Part shown: in pieces, positions 12,545 through 22,607 of the stretch
Numbering within the stretch: position 1 is the first letter of the stretch
Layout: each line of letters begins with the position of its first letter
NCBI GenBank assembly: GCA_023653785.1
Contig: JAMKCH010036036.1
Coordinates: 62,001-126,000, forward strand
Length of the DNA: 64,000 nucleotides
Direction: 5' to 3'
From: Ophioderma brevispina
Taxonomy: Eukaryota > Echinodermata > Ophiuroidea > Amphilepidida > Ophiodermatidae
Notes under the pieces: model-generated
The model's database searches: none
What the model was told of the DNA's origin: nothing
What the model saw: the letters and a program-made list of their open reading frames with translations, nothing else
Made by a program: the position numbers and the translations under genes

Positions 12545-13660
12545 GATACTGACGCGATTTTTCAGCTGCGTGAAATCGCAGAGGCGATTTTTGTCTCGCG
12601 AAGTCAGCGATTTCATCGGCGCAAGGTGGTCTATGTGCCTAATATAAGGATTTGTGCGTATGCAATATTTCCAAATAGCAATTTGTACCACGAGTATAAC
12701 AAGAAGTTAGCGTACGTAACAAGGATTGGATAAGTGATTTAGCATTTTTATTATTTCAAGAATAGGTAGCACACAGTTTGCGCCCCCGAAATTATCACAT
12801 GTTGGGGCAGGTTTGGGGTAAAATATACATAGAATTTCATACTTGCAGATGGTTTCCTCTCGTGCTAGATCCTATGCTGACGGTGGATGGATAATATGTT
12901 CTTATCATTTTGTTGCTTTTTGCTTAGACGGCACTTCTTCATATTTCCATCTGCCGTAAACTTAACTTAAAATAGGAAGTCATTAAGTCTGATTCGACAT
13001 GGCCGTATTCTCTTATCGTGTCCAAACAATGTGGTTGTCAATAATGATCCAGCAGAGATGGGTGGTACAACGAGTGGTACAAAGGCTGACAAAGGCCTAA
13101 AAATATAGACTAAATAATTAATCAGCTTCTGCCTCCATTATAGCCCTTCAAAATTAGCAAGGGTGGAGAATATCGACTCCCGAATTATTTTTCTTAATGA
13201 TATCCTTGTAGTCGGATCTTTTGGTTATTGTGGTGGGGGTATTTTGCCACTCCTCTATTAGCGCTCTATTTGATCATCACTAGATTCGCCATGAGCATGT
13301 GCATTTTTACCAAATTCGATTTGGGGGAGGTTGACCTTGGACTGCAACACGTGGCCATAATAAAGACCTCCGATTGATGAACGAAAAAAATCGTCAGCTA
13401 GAATCGCAAAAGTTAAACTCATTTTAACTTCAGCGATTCCCGCGAATCGTCTCGCTGTCACGCTGCGAGGAAGAGAAAAAATCTTGAATCGCCGGCGGGT
13501 CTCGTTACACTATACTGGCAATACCATGAGGTTCGCGGGCACATTTTTCCAGCTTACGCCCCACAACAGCGAGAGAAATCGCGAATGTCGGCGTGAAATC
13601 GCTGCGAATCGGGGAAAATCGCGGCGCTTTCTCGCAGCTGAAAAAATCGCCGTTATAGTA
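12545..13660. mobile_element. GCGATTT-rich TIR element, ~1.1 kb
   Basis: The left segment (about 12,545-12,625) and the reverse complement of the right segment (about 13,575-13,665) share, in order, GATACT, CGATTTTTCAGCTGCG (one extra T on the right), GCGATTTT, TCGC and GCGATTTCA, giving imperfect inverted arms of about 80-90 bp. The inner part near 13,380-13,500 holds further AATCGC / GCGATT words and is much richer in CpG than its neighbours. It could be one element with long TIRs or two facing copies of a short repeat. No transposase domain is recognisable inside. A fragment with similar words lies near 925-960. Confidence 0.6.
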
Positions 13661-13752
13661 TCAACCAGTTTTTAAGCTGCTGGCGACGATCGGTTTGTTT
13701 GTGAAAGGAAGATATGGTCCGGCAGGATTAATAGTCCGGGGGGCTCCATAAC

Positions 13753-16418
13753 CAAGTGGCGTAGCTAGCATGTTTGGGGCCGGTGGACAAAACACCAAAC
13801 CAGGGGCCCCCTAGGTTAGCACGCTTCATTTGCTTCTTCAAAGAGTGCGACTTTGTAGGTCCTAATAAATTGTTCACTTTATTTATCGTTTTCATTTTTT
13901 TAACCATAGGCCAACCGGCTTATAATGCAAGTGGCCTATTTGTAAAAAGTTACCAATGATAAAAGTAAGCAGATGCAGACGATCGTGCTACCCCTATAGG
14001 TATGCTTGAATTCTTTGACCAAATTCAACAGTCATACTGTGTGTTTCTATTGGGACCTATTTTCCGGTTTTTAAAACAGAAAAGGGATATTAAACTGGCT
14101 CAATAGGAAAAACAAGCCGTCCTACTGCATTGTCTTGCTTATACCGATGAAAGTTTCCACCGGTAATTGTATCATTGGTTAGGAAAGAATATGGTGCCAG
14201 ATAAATTATCCGGTTAACGCTAATATAGAAACACACAGATAGTCATATGTCGCACATTTAGCATCGCCCCCCTCGCCTATACAACACGACAAAAACACAA
14301 AAGACTGAAGCACAAAAATTTTTATTAAAGGTGGGTAACAATTGGAATCACTGCAAATTAAAGAGATTAGCAGCGATATTAGAGACAATCAAATGTGGAA
14401 AAAATGCATTTGTTTTAACTTATAAATCGGGGATAAGTGTTTACAAATCCATATGAATGCTTTAATGTAGAAAACAAACCACCAAATATTTTTATTATTT
14501 TTAAAATTGAAGTATTTGAGGAAGGAAATTTGTAATACGTCTCCCGCAAATAGACCTGTATACAGCGATGACCCGTCTCAAAATCTAACAATAAACAGCT
14601 GAAGGTGCGTTTACACTTAGAACGAATAACTAAGATAATGATTAATAAGGTTTGTATTTGAGGTCAAACTGTATGAGTCATGCGTGCACAATATCCACGC
14701 TTAAAATTTGGGATATTCCACCGAGAAAGTTCTTTTGATCGCAAGTCGGAATTTTGATACGCCAGTATAGAAAGTAAGAAATCGGATAAAAAGTACGGCC
14801 TTGTCTTTTAAGTACATGGGATTACAAGCAAACCACTTGAGTTATGTTTGCATATCTATGCCCGTGACAAAAATTACACAATATTGAATTTTGATGTATT
14901 TTTCGATGTTTCGGATTAGAAAATCGCTGCTATCCCTTTAACAATAAGATGTTGCTCAAATGTTTATGACCAAGAACAATAAATATTTTGCGTTCCTCGG
15001 TCGAGATTTGCCTAATAAACGTCACTTTTATAAATCCTAATTCAAATTGCTAGATTTTCAAAAAATTAAAGCGTCGAACGGCCTGTGGACAACAGGATAT
15101 AATTCAACGTGAAGGCAATTTTAACAAAATTATACTCAATATACCTTGAATGCCACATGAATGAACAAGAGCGTATACATAATACCTGAGAGCCCACCAT
15201 CCAAAATCTTAAACAGCATTTTGAAATTTTATTATGACAAGTACGTGTTCGAGATGACTAGACTCTCGCTCTCTCGCGCATCCAATCTCTAAGGGTCCTC
15301 CCTGGGGCCCAATTCCCCTTTTCTGCAGAAACGAGTGTTAGACCTTAGAGACATGGTCCAATCGGTATAAAACCCTTTCCCCGCTACCCCCAATTTTGGT
15401 ATTGAAAAGAACGTCATACTTTTCTTCATTACCCTTGAAATCTTAGGGTCTAATTAAGGATGTTTGATTTGGATGTTCTGAGCCGAAAATTGCCCCATTT
15501 CGGTAGACCAATATCACGTTTCTAGCTATCAATCAAATCATACCAATCAATCAAATTTAAAAATCAAAAAAGGTTGAAATATCGGCGCGAAACTGTTACG
15601 AGGGGTTTTGGAGCTGAAGGTCATCTATCAGATGAAAACTTTTATATATTTAAACGGGTTCATCCCCCTTTAATGTATAGCATTTCAGGTCTGGATGCCA
15701 TTATGTCAAATACGGAAAGGCGTGGGTACCACAAAGAGAAAACACAAGTCATTGGGGACATAAACCTTGTCAATAAATCCACGATAAACGGAAGTATGCT
15801 TTAGTATTTAAGGGCCCCTTTTTTTCTACAAAGTCTTGTTTTTCTCTAGAACTTCGGGGCCCCCCATTACATATCTAGAAAAACTAAGCTAGGCTTAATG
15901 AGTAGATGCAGGTCAGGAATTGGCCAGTGGGTCAAAATATAGTCCAAAAGGGACATCACATGTAAGTACCAGAATATAACAAACCACCGCGGGGCCCATA
16001 ATAAGGGCCACGAATCCAGTGCTATTTGATTCTGGTACTTCTAGGGGGCCCTGGAAAATGGTCCATAGTCATTTTTAAATGGAGGACAGCTATATGACAT
16101 TAGGAACGGCCCTCTCGCGTTTATCGGTATCAAATGCAGAATTGCCTATGATAAGGCCTCTCGCTTATCGGTATCAGGCAAGCTAGAAGGGCCCCGGAAT
16201 TAATAAAAACAGCGTGATAGCATTAGGGCCTGTTTGAAAATGGCAAACTATTATCATTTGGATTCTCCCCCTCCTTCTTTCCCTATGCTTTTTTTCTTTT
16301 TTCTGTAATGTTTTATCTTTCTCCCCTTCTATCCTTTTTTCTCCAAACCTCTTGGGGCCCCTAACCTATCGGGGCCCGTGGACTTTGTCCACCCGTCCAT
16401 TAGGGTAGCTACGCACCG
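13753..16418. mobile_element. Decayed DNA transposon, hAT-like ends
   Basis: The left end reads AAGTGGCGTAGCTAGC, and the reverse complement of the right end reads GGTGCGTAGCTACCC. Both are followed by GTGGACAAA and then a GGGGCCCC tract in the same order, an inverted similarity of about 60 bp. AGTGGCGTAGCTA-type termini are familiar from hAT-like elements of fishes and marine invertebrates; this attribution is from memory. Possible degenerate flanking duplication: GCTCCATA left, GCCCATAG right. No frame inside exceeds 76 codons, so it is non-autonomous or dead. It contains repeat R2 copy 2 and a short duplication of CCTCTCGC-TTATCGGTATCA near 16,111 and 16,157. Confidence 0.55.
14375..14815 (+). 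repeat. Dispersed repeat R2, copy 2
   Basis: The partner of 8,150-8,575, collinear and in the same orientation. It lies within the interval bounded by the hAT-like ends, so it is either a nested insertion or a piece of the same element family, with the 8-kb copy as a fragment of it. Confidence 0.72.
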
Positions 16419-17941
16419 GGCCCATAGACGACAACGGAAATTAAAGCGTGAAAGTAATGTTGTGTGAAGAGTTAACTAAATCGATTGTCCTATTGTGCAC
16501 CATTGTTCCCGGACTAGTGAGAACCGGCGGACAATATCTCCTGCCACGCCGGCTCTCGTTCATAGTAATATGGTAGCAGTTCATATATATCCCGGTTGAA
16601 TGGGTATTAGTCCAAAGAAGGCGGTCCAACCTTCAATCACGGCCCGGTCGAGCGGCAGATAGTAAAACCGAATGGGTTCCCGGATTCTGATTGACTGCAA
16701 AGCAATAATCCGAATCGGTTTTTTTTTTCCCGTCGACTCGCAACTTTTTCCCCACTCGTCCGGGTCCATTCGAATAATGACCCGTCTTGGTCTAAACCAA
16801 CCATACGAACGGGCCCCTTGGTCACATTGAGTATAAATATTCTGCCAGACATTAACTGTTACAAAGCTGTAACGTTTACACACTAACTGGAAATATTTAG
16901 TCAGGCTTATTATTTCGATCCTGCTTTGTTCGTTTTAAAAATACATTCAAAGAATGTTTTTTGTTTACCACAATTGTGTAACATCCAAAGTGTTATTTGT
17001 TGTAATTGGCTTGTATTAGCCTTTTCCTGTGGAATTTTCCAGAAAAATTTGCAATCTTTTTGCAGTTTGTATCTCTTAATTTTATGGGCTAGTTTCAGTA
17101 ACACCTGAACATTGTTAACAATCAGAATATTGTCACGGCCTCGCGATTTTGGAGCGTAATTACTAGGCATTTTTGTGGGTCCTTCTATTAACGAAAATGC
17201 TTTGGTTTAAAAATTTGGCATTTTAATTAATTTTTTGGGCTGGTGCGTGGTGTCGTAGGTTTACACAAATTTACAGAAGTAATTGGCACAACATGGTACA
17301 TTTGTAATCGTTTCGTCCTTAATACATACACATCATGCTAATGCTGCTTCCGTGCCGGTTCAGAGCGCACCTTAACCAATCTCCACTAGGTTTCGCAAAA
17401 TGGTTCAACTGGTTTCGGTATTTATTTGTGTGGTTGGGTCAAAAGCTTCTATTTTACAGAAAATTTTTCCAATATTTTTGGGCAAGATCAAAAAAAAACG
17501 TGTTAAAGAAACTTTAAAAACAAATGTTGCCCCGTACTTTCTCCAGGAAAATTACTTGGTTTTGGACGACTGGGGTCACCCCCTTTTTGTATTGAAGTTC
17601 TTTCTACACGTTTTTCTCATTTCTTTTGTATTCTTTAAAAGGACAGGTCCTAATGGGGGTGGGGTTGTCTATTTTTTTTTCATTTCTATTGATAGTAAAT
17701 GCACCCCAAACGTAATTGCGCCGAAATATCACTTCGTTATTGCGTGAACTTAAACGACAGTTTGGTATCCCATTGGGTTTGGGACGTAAAGGGGCGCCAA
17801 TTTCATTCAATCTTACCATTAGAAAGTTAAGATTAATATGCCTGTATTTATTCCGGTTCGTGCTTGGAATTTCCATTACTACTTTTTTCCAGTCCTATGA
17901 GAATTGGCATGGAATTATATTCGCTTTTGCTCTGTAACGTG
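16419..17941. other. No supported gene
   Basis: A somewhat GC-richer patch at 16,440-16,880 carries overlapping minus-strand frames of up to 100 codons with no recognisable domain. The rest is T-rich with short chance frames on both strands. Confidence 0.4.
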
Positions 17942-17998
17942 TGGGGGGGGGGGATGGGGGGAGGGGGGAGGGGGGGAGCGGCGCGGGTGGGGGGTTTA
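17942..17998 (+). repeat. G-rich tract, G-quadruplex-prone
   Basis: At least six G-runs of 6 or more (with shorter runs between) occur within under 60 bases, separated by single A, AT or short spacers. This satisfies the usual four-G-tract rule many times over. It sits about 25 bp before the first recognisable unit of the ~970-bp tandem array. Confidence 0.85.
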
Positions 17999-18021
17999 GG
18001 CAAGTTTCCGGCTCGTAAAAC

Positions 18022-21000
18022 TTGTGTGGCGAATGTGTTACCAATTTATACACTCAAATTATACTCCATTTTCATGATTTGTAACAGCCCATTAATGAGG
18101 CCATGATTTACTTTAATGTTAATGCCTGATATTAGTACAATTCTAAATGTTGCTAAATAATGAATTATGCAGCTGCTGTTATCTTATGATCTGAATTTCC
18201 AATTTGCCAGTGTGGTTTACTACTTATTCAAAGTATAAATTTCCTCTTGTCTTTGCCTTTATAATGTACATTTAGATTTTGTCATATAATTCTATTGTAT
18301 GACAGCGGAATGTTAAGAACATGTCTCGGCAACAAGCTTATGTAATTCTATTATGTTGTGTTAATTTGCAGATAGATCATTTGCAGAGATGACCGGGGAA
18401 AATTGTTTTCTGGTTTCTGTATTTTTGGGTTTGGCCGTCCCGATAATTTATGAGGTATAGGTTCACTGTGGAGGAAACATTTTTCTCTGCCAATTCAAAC
18501 GTAGGACAACCCAGTGATTTTGAAATTTGCCAGTTTCTCTAACCTGTCATTAACCTTGACCAATTGTAGTAATGCAAATAACGTGCTACGCTGACAGTTG
18601 AGGCACTAAATGGCACGATTTTGTCTATTCTCATATTCATCTGTCCAAGGGTATACCATTTTCTGATGTTACATCAAAGAAATGCATTACACCCGCACAA
18701 AGGATATGGTCCGCTTTGGCTCCTCGCCAATAGCTTTCCCAGCGCTTTATTCCTCTTTCAAATGCTCACTCACCCGGCGCTTCTCTTCTTTGTTAAGCAT
18801 AGCGTTCTTGGTAATCCAATCTTCGCTCGTTAGGCACCAATCGGGTGTCCCTTGAACCGGCTTTTGTAATCTCCTCATCTTACAATCGTCATTAGACTTT
18901 CTGTCCAGCGTAGAGTAAGAGGTGTGGTGATATTACAGAAAATTCTCCCACCCACCACACCCTCAGTTTTGAGGTCTCATAAAGTGCTTTGTTTTTGGCG
19001 CATTTTACCAATTTTACTCAATTATACTCAATTTCAATGATTTTGACAGCCATAATGAGGCCTGATTTTAATTTTAAGTTTTAATGGGCAATGAATTAGT
19101 CAATTATAATGTTGCTAAATTATTATATGGCAGCTGCTGTTATCTGATTTCCAATTTTCCAGTGTGGATTTAACTCTTATTTCAAATATATAATGTCATA
19201 TTGTATTTGCCGTTATACATGTACATGTAGATTTTGGTCATATTCATTCTATTGTATACAGGCAGGAATGTTAAGAACAGTGGCAACAACTTATTTAATT
19301 CGATTATTTGTGGTGATTTGCAGATAGATCATTGCAGAGATGACCGGAGAAAATTGGGTTTTCTGGTTTCTGTATTTTTGGGTTTTTGTTGGGGGCCTTC
19401 CCAATAAATTTATTAGGTAAAGGTAACTGTGAAGGAAACAGTTTTCTATGCCAATTTCAAAACTTAGGAAATACCCAGTGATTTTGAAATTTGCCAGTTC
19501 CAACAATCTCCTAACCTGTCATACCTTTGACCATTGGTAGTAATGCAAATAAACGGTGTCGCTTGAACAGTGAGGCACTAAATGGCACGATTTTGTCTAT
19601 CTCATATTCTCCTGTCCAGGGTACTACATTTTCCTGATGTTACCACAAAGAAAATTCATTTTACCCCGCAGCAGAGGAATTGGTCGCTTTGGCTCGCCAT
19701 AGCTTTCCCAGCGCTTTATTCCTCTTTCAAATGCTCACTCACCCGCGCTTCTGTTTCTTTGTTATGCATAGCGTTTCTTGAACCAATCTTCCATCGTTAG
19801 CAACCAACCGGTGTCCGCTGAAGCCGGTTTTTGTATCTCTCATCTTACAATCGTCATTAGACTTCCTTCAGCGGTAGATGTAGAGGTTTGGTTGAATATG
19901 ACGGAAATCTCCACCCACCACACCGCCCTCAAGTTTTGAGGTCTCATAAGTTCTTTGTTTGGCGAATGTGTTACCAATTTTACTACTCAAATTATACACT
20001 CAATTTCATGCTTTTGACAGCCATAATGAGGCCATGATTTATTTTATGTTAATGCATGATATTAATCTAATGTTGCTAAATGTTGGCCCCCCTAAAATAT
20101 TCATTATGCAGCTGCTGTTATCTGATTTCCAATTTTCCGTTTGGGTTACTATTTTCAAATTATATATGCATATTGTATTTTTGCCTTTATACATGTTACA
20201 TAAGATTTTTCCTTTAATTCTATTGTATGACAGGCCAGAATGTTAAGAACATGTGGCAACAGCTTTCTGTAATTCTAATTTGTTGTGTTGATTTGCAGAT
20301 AGATCAATTTGCAGAGATGACCAAGGAGAAAATTTTTTTCTGGTTTCGTATTTTGGGTTGCCTTCCCGATAATTTATTATGTATAGGTAACTGTGAGGAA
20401 ACATTTTTTCTCTTGCCAATTATCAAACTTAAGAAATACCACGTGGATTGTTGAAAATTTGCCAGTTCTCTCCCTAACCTGTCATTACCTTTGACCAATT
20501 GGCAGTAATGCAAATAAACGTTCTACGCTTGACAGTGAGGCACTAAATGGCACGATTTTGTCTATTCTTCATATTCTTCTGTCCAAAGGTATACCATTTT
20601 CTGATGTTACTCAAAGAAAATGCATTTACCCGCAGCAGAAGGAATATGGTCGCTTTGGCTCGCCATAGCTTTCCAGCGCTTTATTCCTCTTTCAAATGCC
20701 ACTCACCCGGCGCCTTTGTTCTTTGTTATGCATAGCGTTTTTGGTAACCAATCTTCCCATCGTTTAGCAACCAATCGGGTGTTCGCTTGAGCCGGCTTTT
20801 GTATCTCTCTCTTATCATGTCATTAGGCTTTTCTGTCAGCGTAGATGTAAGAGATGTGGAGAAGAAATGAAGGCGAAGGAAAGATGGAGGAGCGAGATGA
20901 GGGTACACGAGATAGTTTTCTCTTACGTCCGTCCCCATTCCGCCCCCCACCACACCGCAAGGTTTGAGGGCGCAGAAGTAGCTTTGTTTGGCGAATGTGT

Positions 21001-22571
21001 TTACCATTTTAAATACTCAAAATTATCTCATTTCATATTTGGACAGCCATAATAAGGCCATGATTTAATTTTATGTTAATGCATGATATTAGTTAATTCT
21101 AATGTTGCTAAATATTATTAATGCAGCTGCTGTTATCTGATTTCCAATTGTCCAGTGTGGTTTACTTATTTTCAAATTTATAATGTCATATTTCTTTGCA
21201 CATATTCATTCAGGGAATTTTGTCATATGAAATTCATAGTATGACGGCAGGAATATTAAGAACATGTGCAACCAGCTTAGTAATTCTATTATGTTGTGTT
21301 GAATTGCAGATAGATCATTTGCAGAGATGGACCGGAAAAAAGTGTTTTCTGGTTTCTTTTCTGTATTTTTGGGTTTTTGGCCTCTCCGAATCATTTATTA
21401 GGTAAAATAGGTAACTGTGGAGGGAACATTTTTCTCTGCAATTTCAAAACTTAGGAAATACCCAGTGATTTTGAAATTATGCCAGTTCTCTCCTAACCGG
21501 GCATATAACCTTTGACCAATTGGTAGTAATGCACATAAACGTGCTACCTTTGACCGTGATGCACTAAAATGCACGATTTTGCTATTCTCATATTCTTCTG
21601 TCCAAAGGTAAAAATACGATTTTCCTATGTGAATCAAAGAAAATGCATTTACCCCGCACAAGGATATGGTCGCTTTGGCTCGCCATAAGCTTTTTCCCAG
21701 CGCTTTTATATTCCTCCTTTTCAAATGCTCACTTCACCCGGCGCTTCGGTTCTTTGTTATCATAGGCGTTCTTGTACCATCGTCGCATCGGTTTAGCAAC
21801 CATCGGGTGGTCCGCTTGAGCCGGGGCTTTTGTATCTCTCACATCTTACAACGTCATTATGGCTTTCTGGTCAGCGTAGATGTAAGAGTTGTGGGTTTGA
21901 ATTACAGAAAATTCTCCCACCCCACCCACCCCTCAAGTTTTGAGGTCCTCAATTGCTTTGTTTTGGCGAATGTGTTAACCAATTTTACTCAATTATACTC
22001 AATTTCATGATTTTGACAGCCATAATGAGGCCATGATTAAATTTTATGTTAATGCATGATATTAGTCAATTCTAATGTTGCTAAATATTAATTATGCAGC
22101 TGCTGTTATCTGATTTCCAATTTTCCAGTCTGGTTACTTATTTCAAATTATATAATGTCATATTGTATTTGCCTTTATACATGTACATGTAGATTTTGTC
22201 ATATTAATTCTATTGTATGACAGGCAGGAATGTTAAGAACATGTGGCAACAAGCTTATGTAATTCTATTATGTTGTGTTGATTTGCAGATAGATCATTTG
22301 CAGAGATGACCGGAGAAAATTGTTTTCTGGTTTCTGTATTTTTGGGTTTGGCCTTCCCGATAATTTATTAGGTATAGGTAACTGTGGAGGAAACATTTTT
22401 CTCTGCCAATTTCAAAACTTAGGAAATACCCAGTGATTTTGAAATTTGCCAGTTCTCTCCTAACATGTCATTACCTTTGACCAATTGGTAGTAATGCAAA
22501 TAAACGTGCTACGCTTGACAGTGAGGCACTAAATGGCACGATTTTGTCTATTCTCATATTCTTCTGTCCAA

Positions 22572-22576
<5 letters not shown>
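18022..22576 (+). repeat. Tandem array, ~970-bp unit, ~4.7 copies
   Basis: The landmark GCAGCTGCTGTTATC recurs at about 18,169, 19,130, 20,107, 21,122 and 22,096 (spacings about 960-1,015), and all the sequence between is collinear. Each unit holds TAATGCAAATAA (an octamer-like word; TAATGCACATAA in one unit), GAGGCACTAAATGGCACG, TTTCCCAGCGCTTTATTCC, ACCCACCACACC, AGCCATAATGAGGCC and TTGTGTTGATTTGCAG. The last, partial unit is the cleanest; inner units differ by many single-base indels, often in homopolymers. One unit carries an extra ~60-bp A/G-rich segment near 20,855-20,925. No long open frame survives in any unit. It is a satellite-like or multicopy non-coding locus. I recognise no 5S, U1, U2, U5 or U6 snRNA or tRNA in the unit. 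Confidence 0.92.
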
Positions 22577-22603
<27 letters not shown>

Positions 22604-22607
22604 AATA
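22577..22607. repeat. (AT)n microsatellite ending the array
   Basis: A near-perfect alternating TA run of about 30 bp begins where the fifth unit breaks off after CTTCTGTCCAAGGGTA. The array therefore ends in mid-unit. Confidence 0.9.

Noticed and set aside
16581..16883. 100-codon minus-strand frame overlapping a 71-codon frame
   Set aside because: Local GC-rich patch reduces stop codons in several frames at once; no domain seen.
18022..22576. 5S rRNA, U-snRNA or spliced-leader gene cluster as the basis of the ~970-bp array
   Set aside because: No 5S, U1, U2, U5 or U6 wording was recognised. An Sm-like ATTTTTGG stretch lies upstream rather than downstream of the donor-like site, the wrong order for a spliced-leader RNA.
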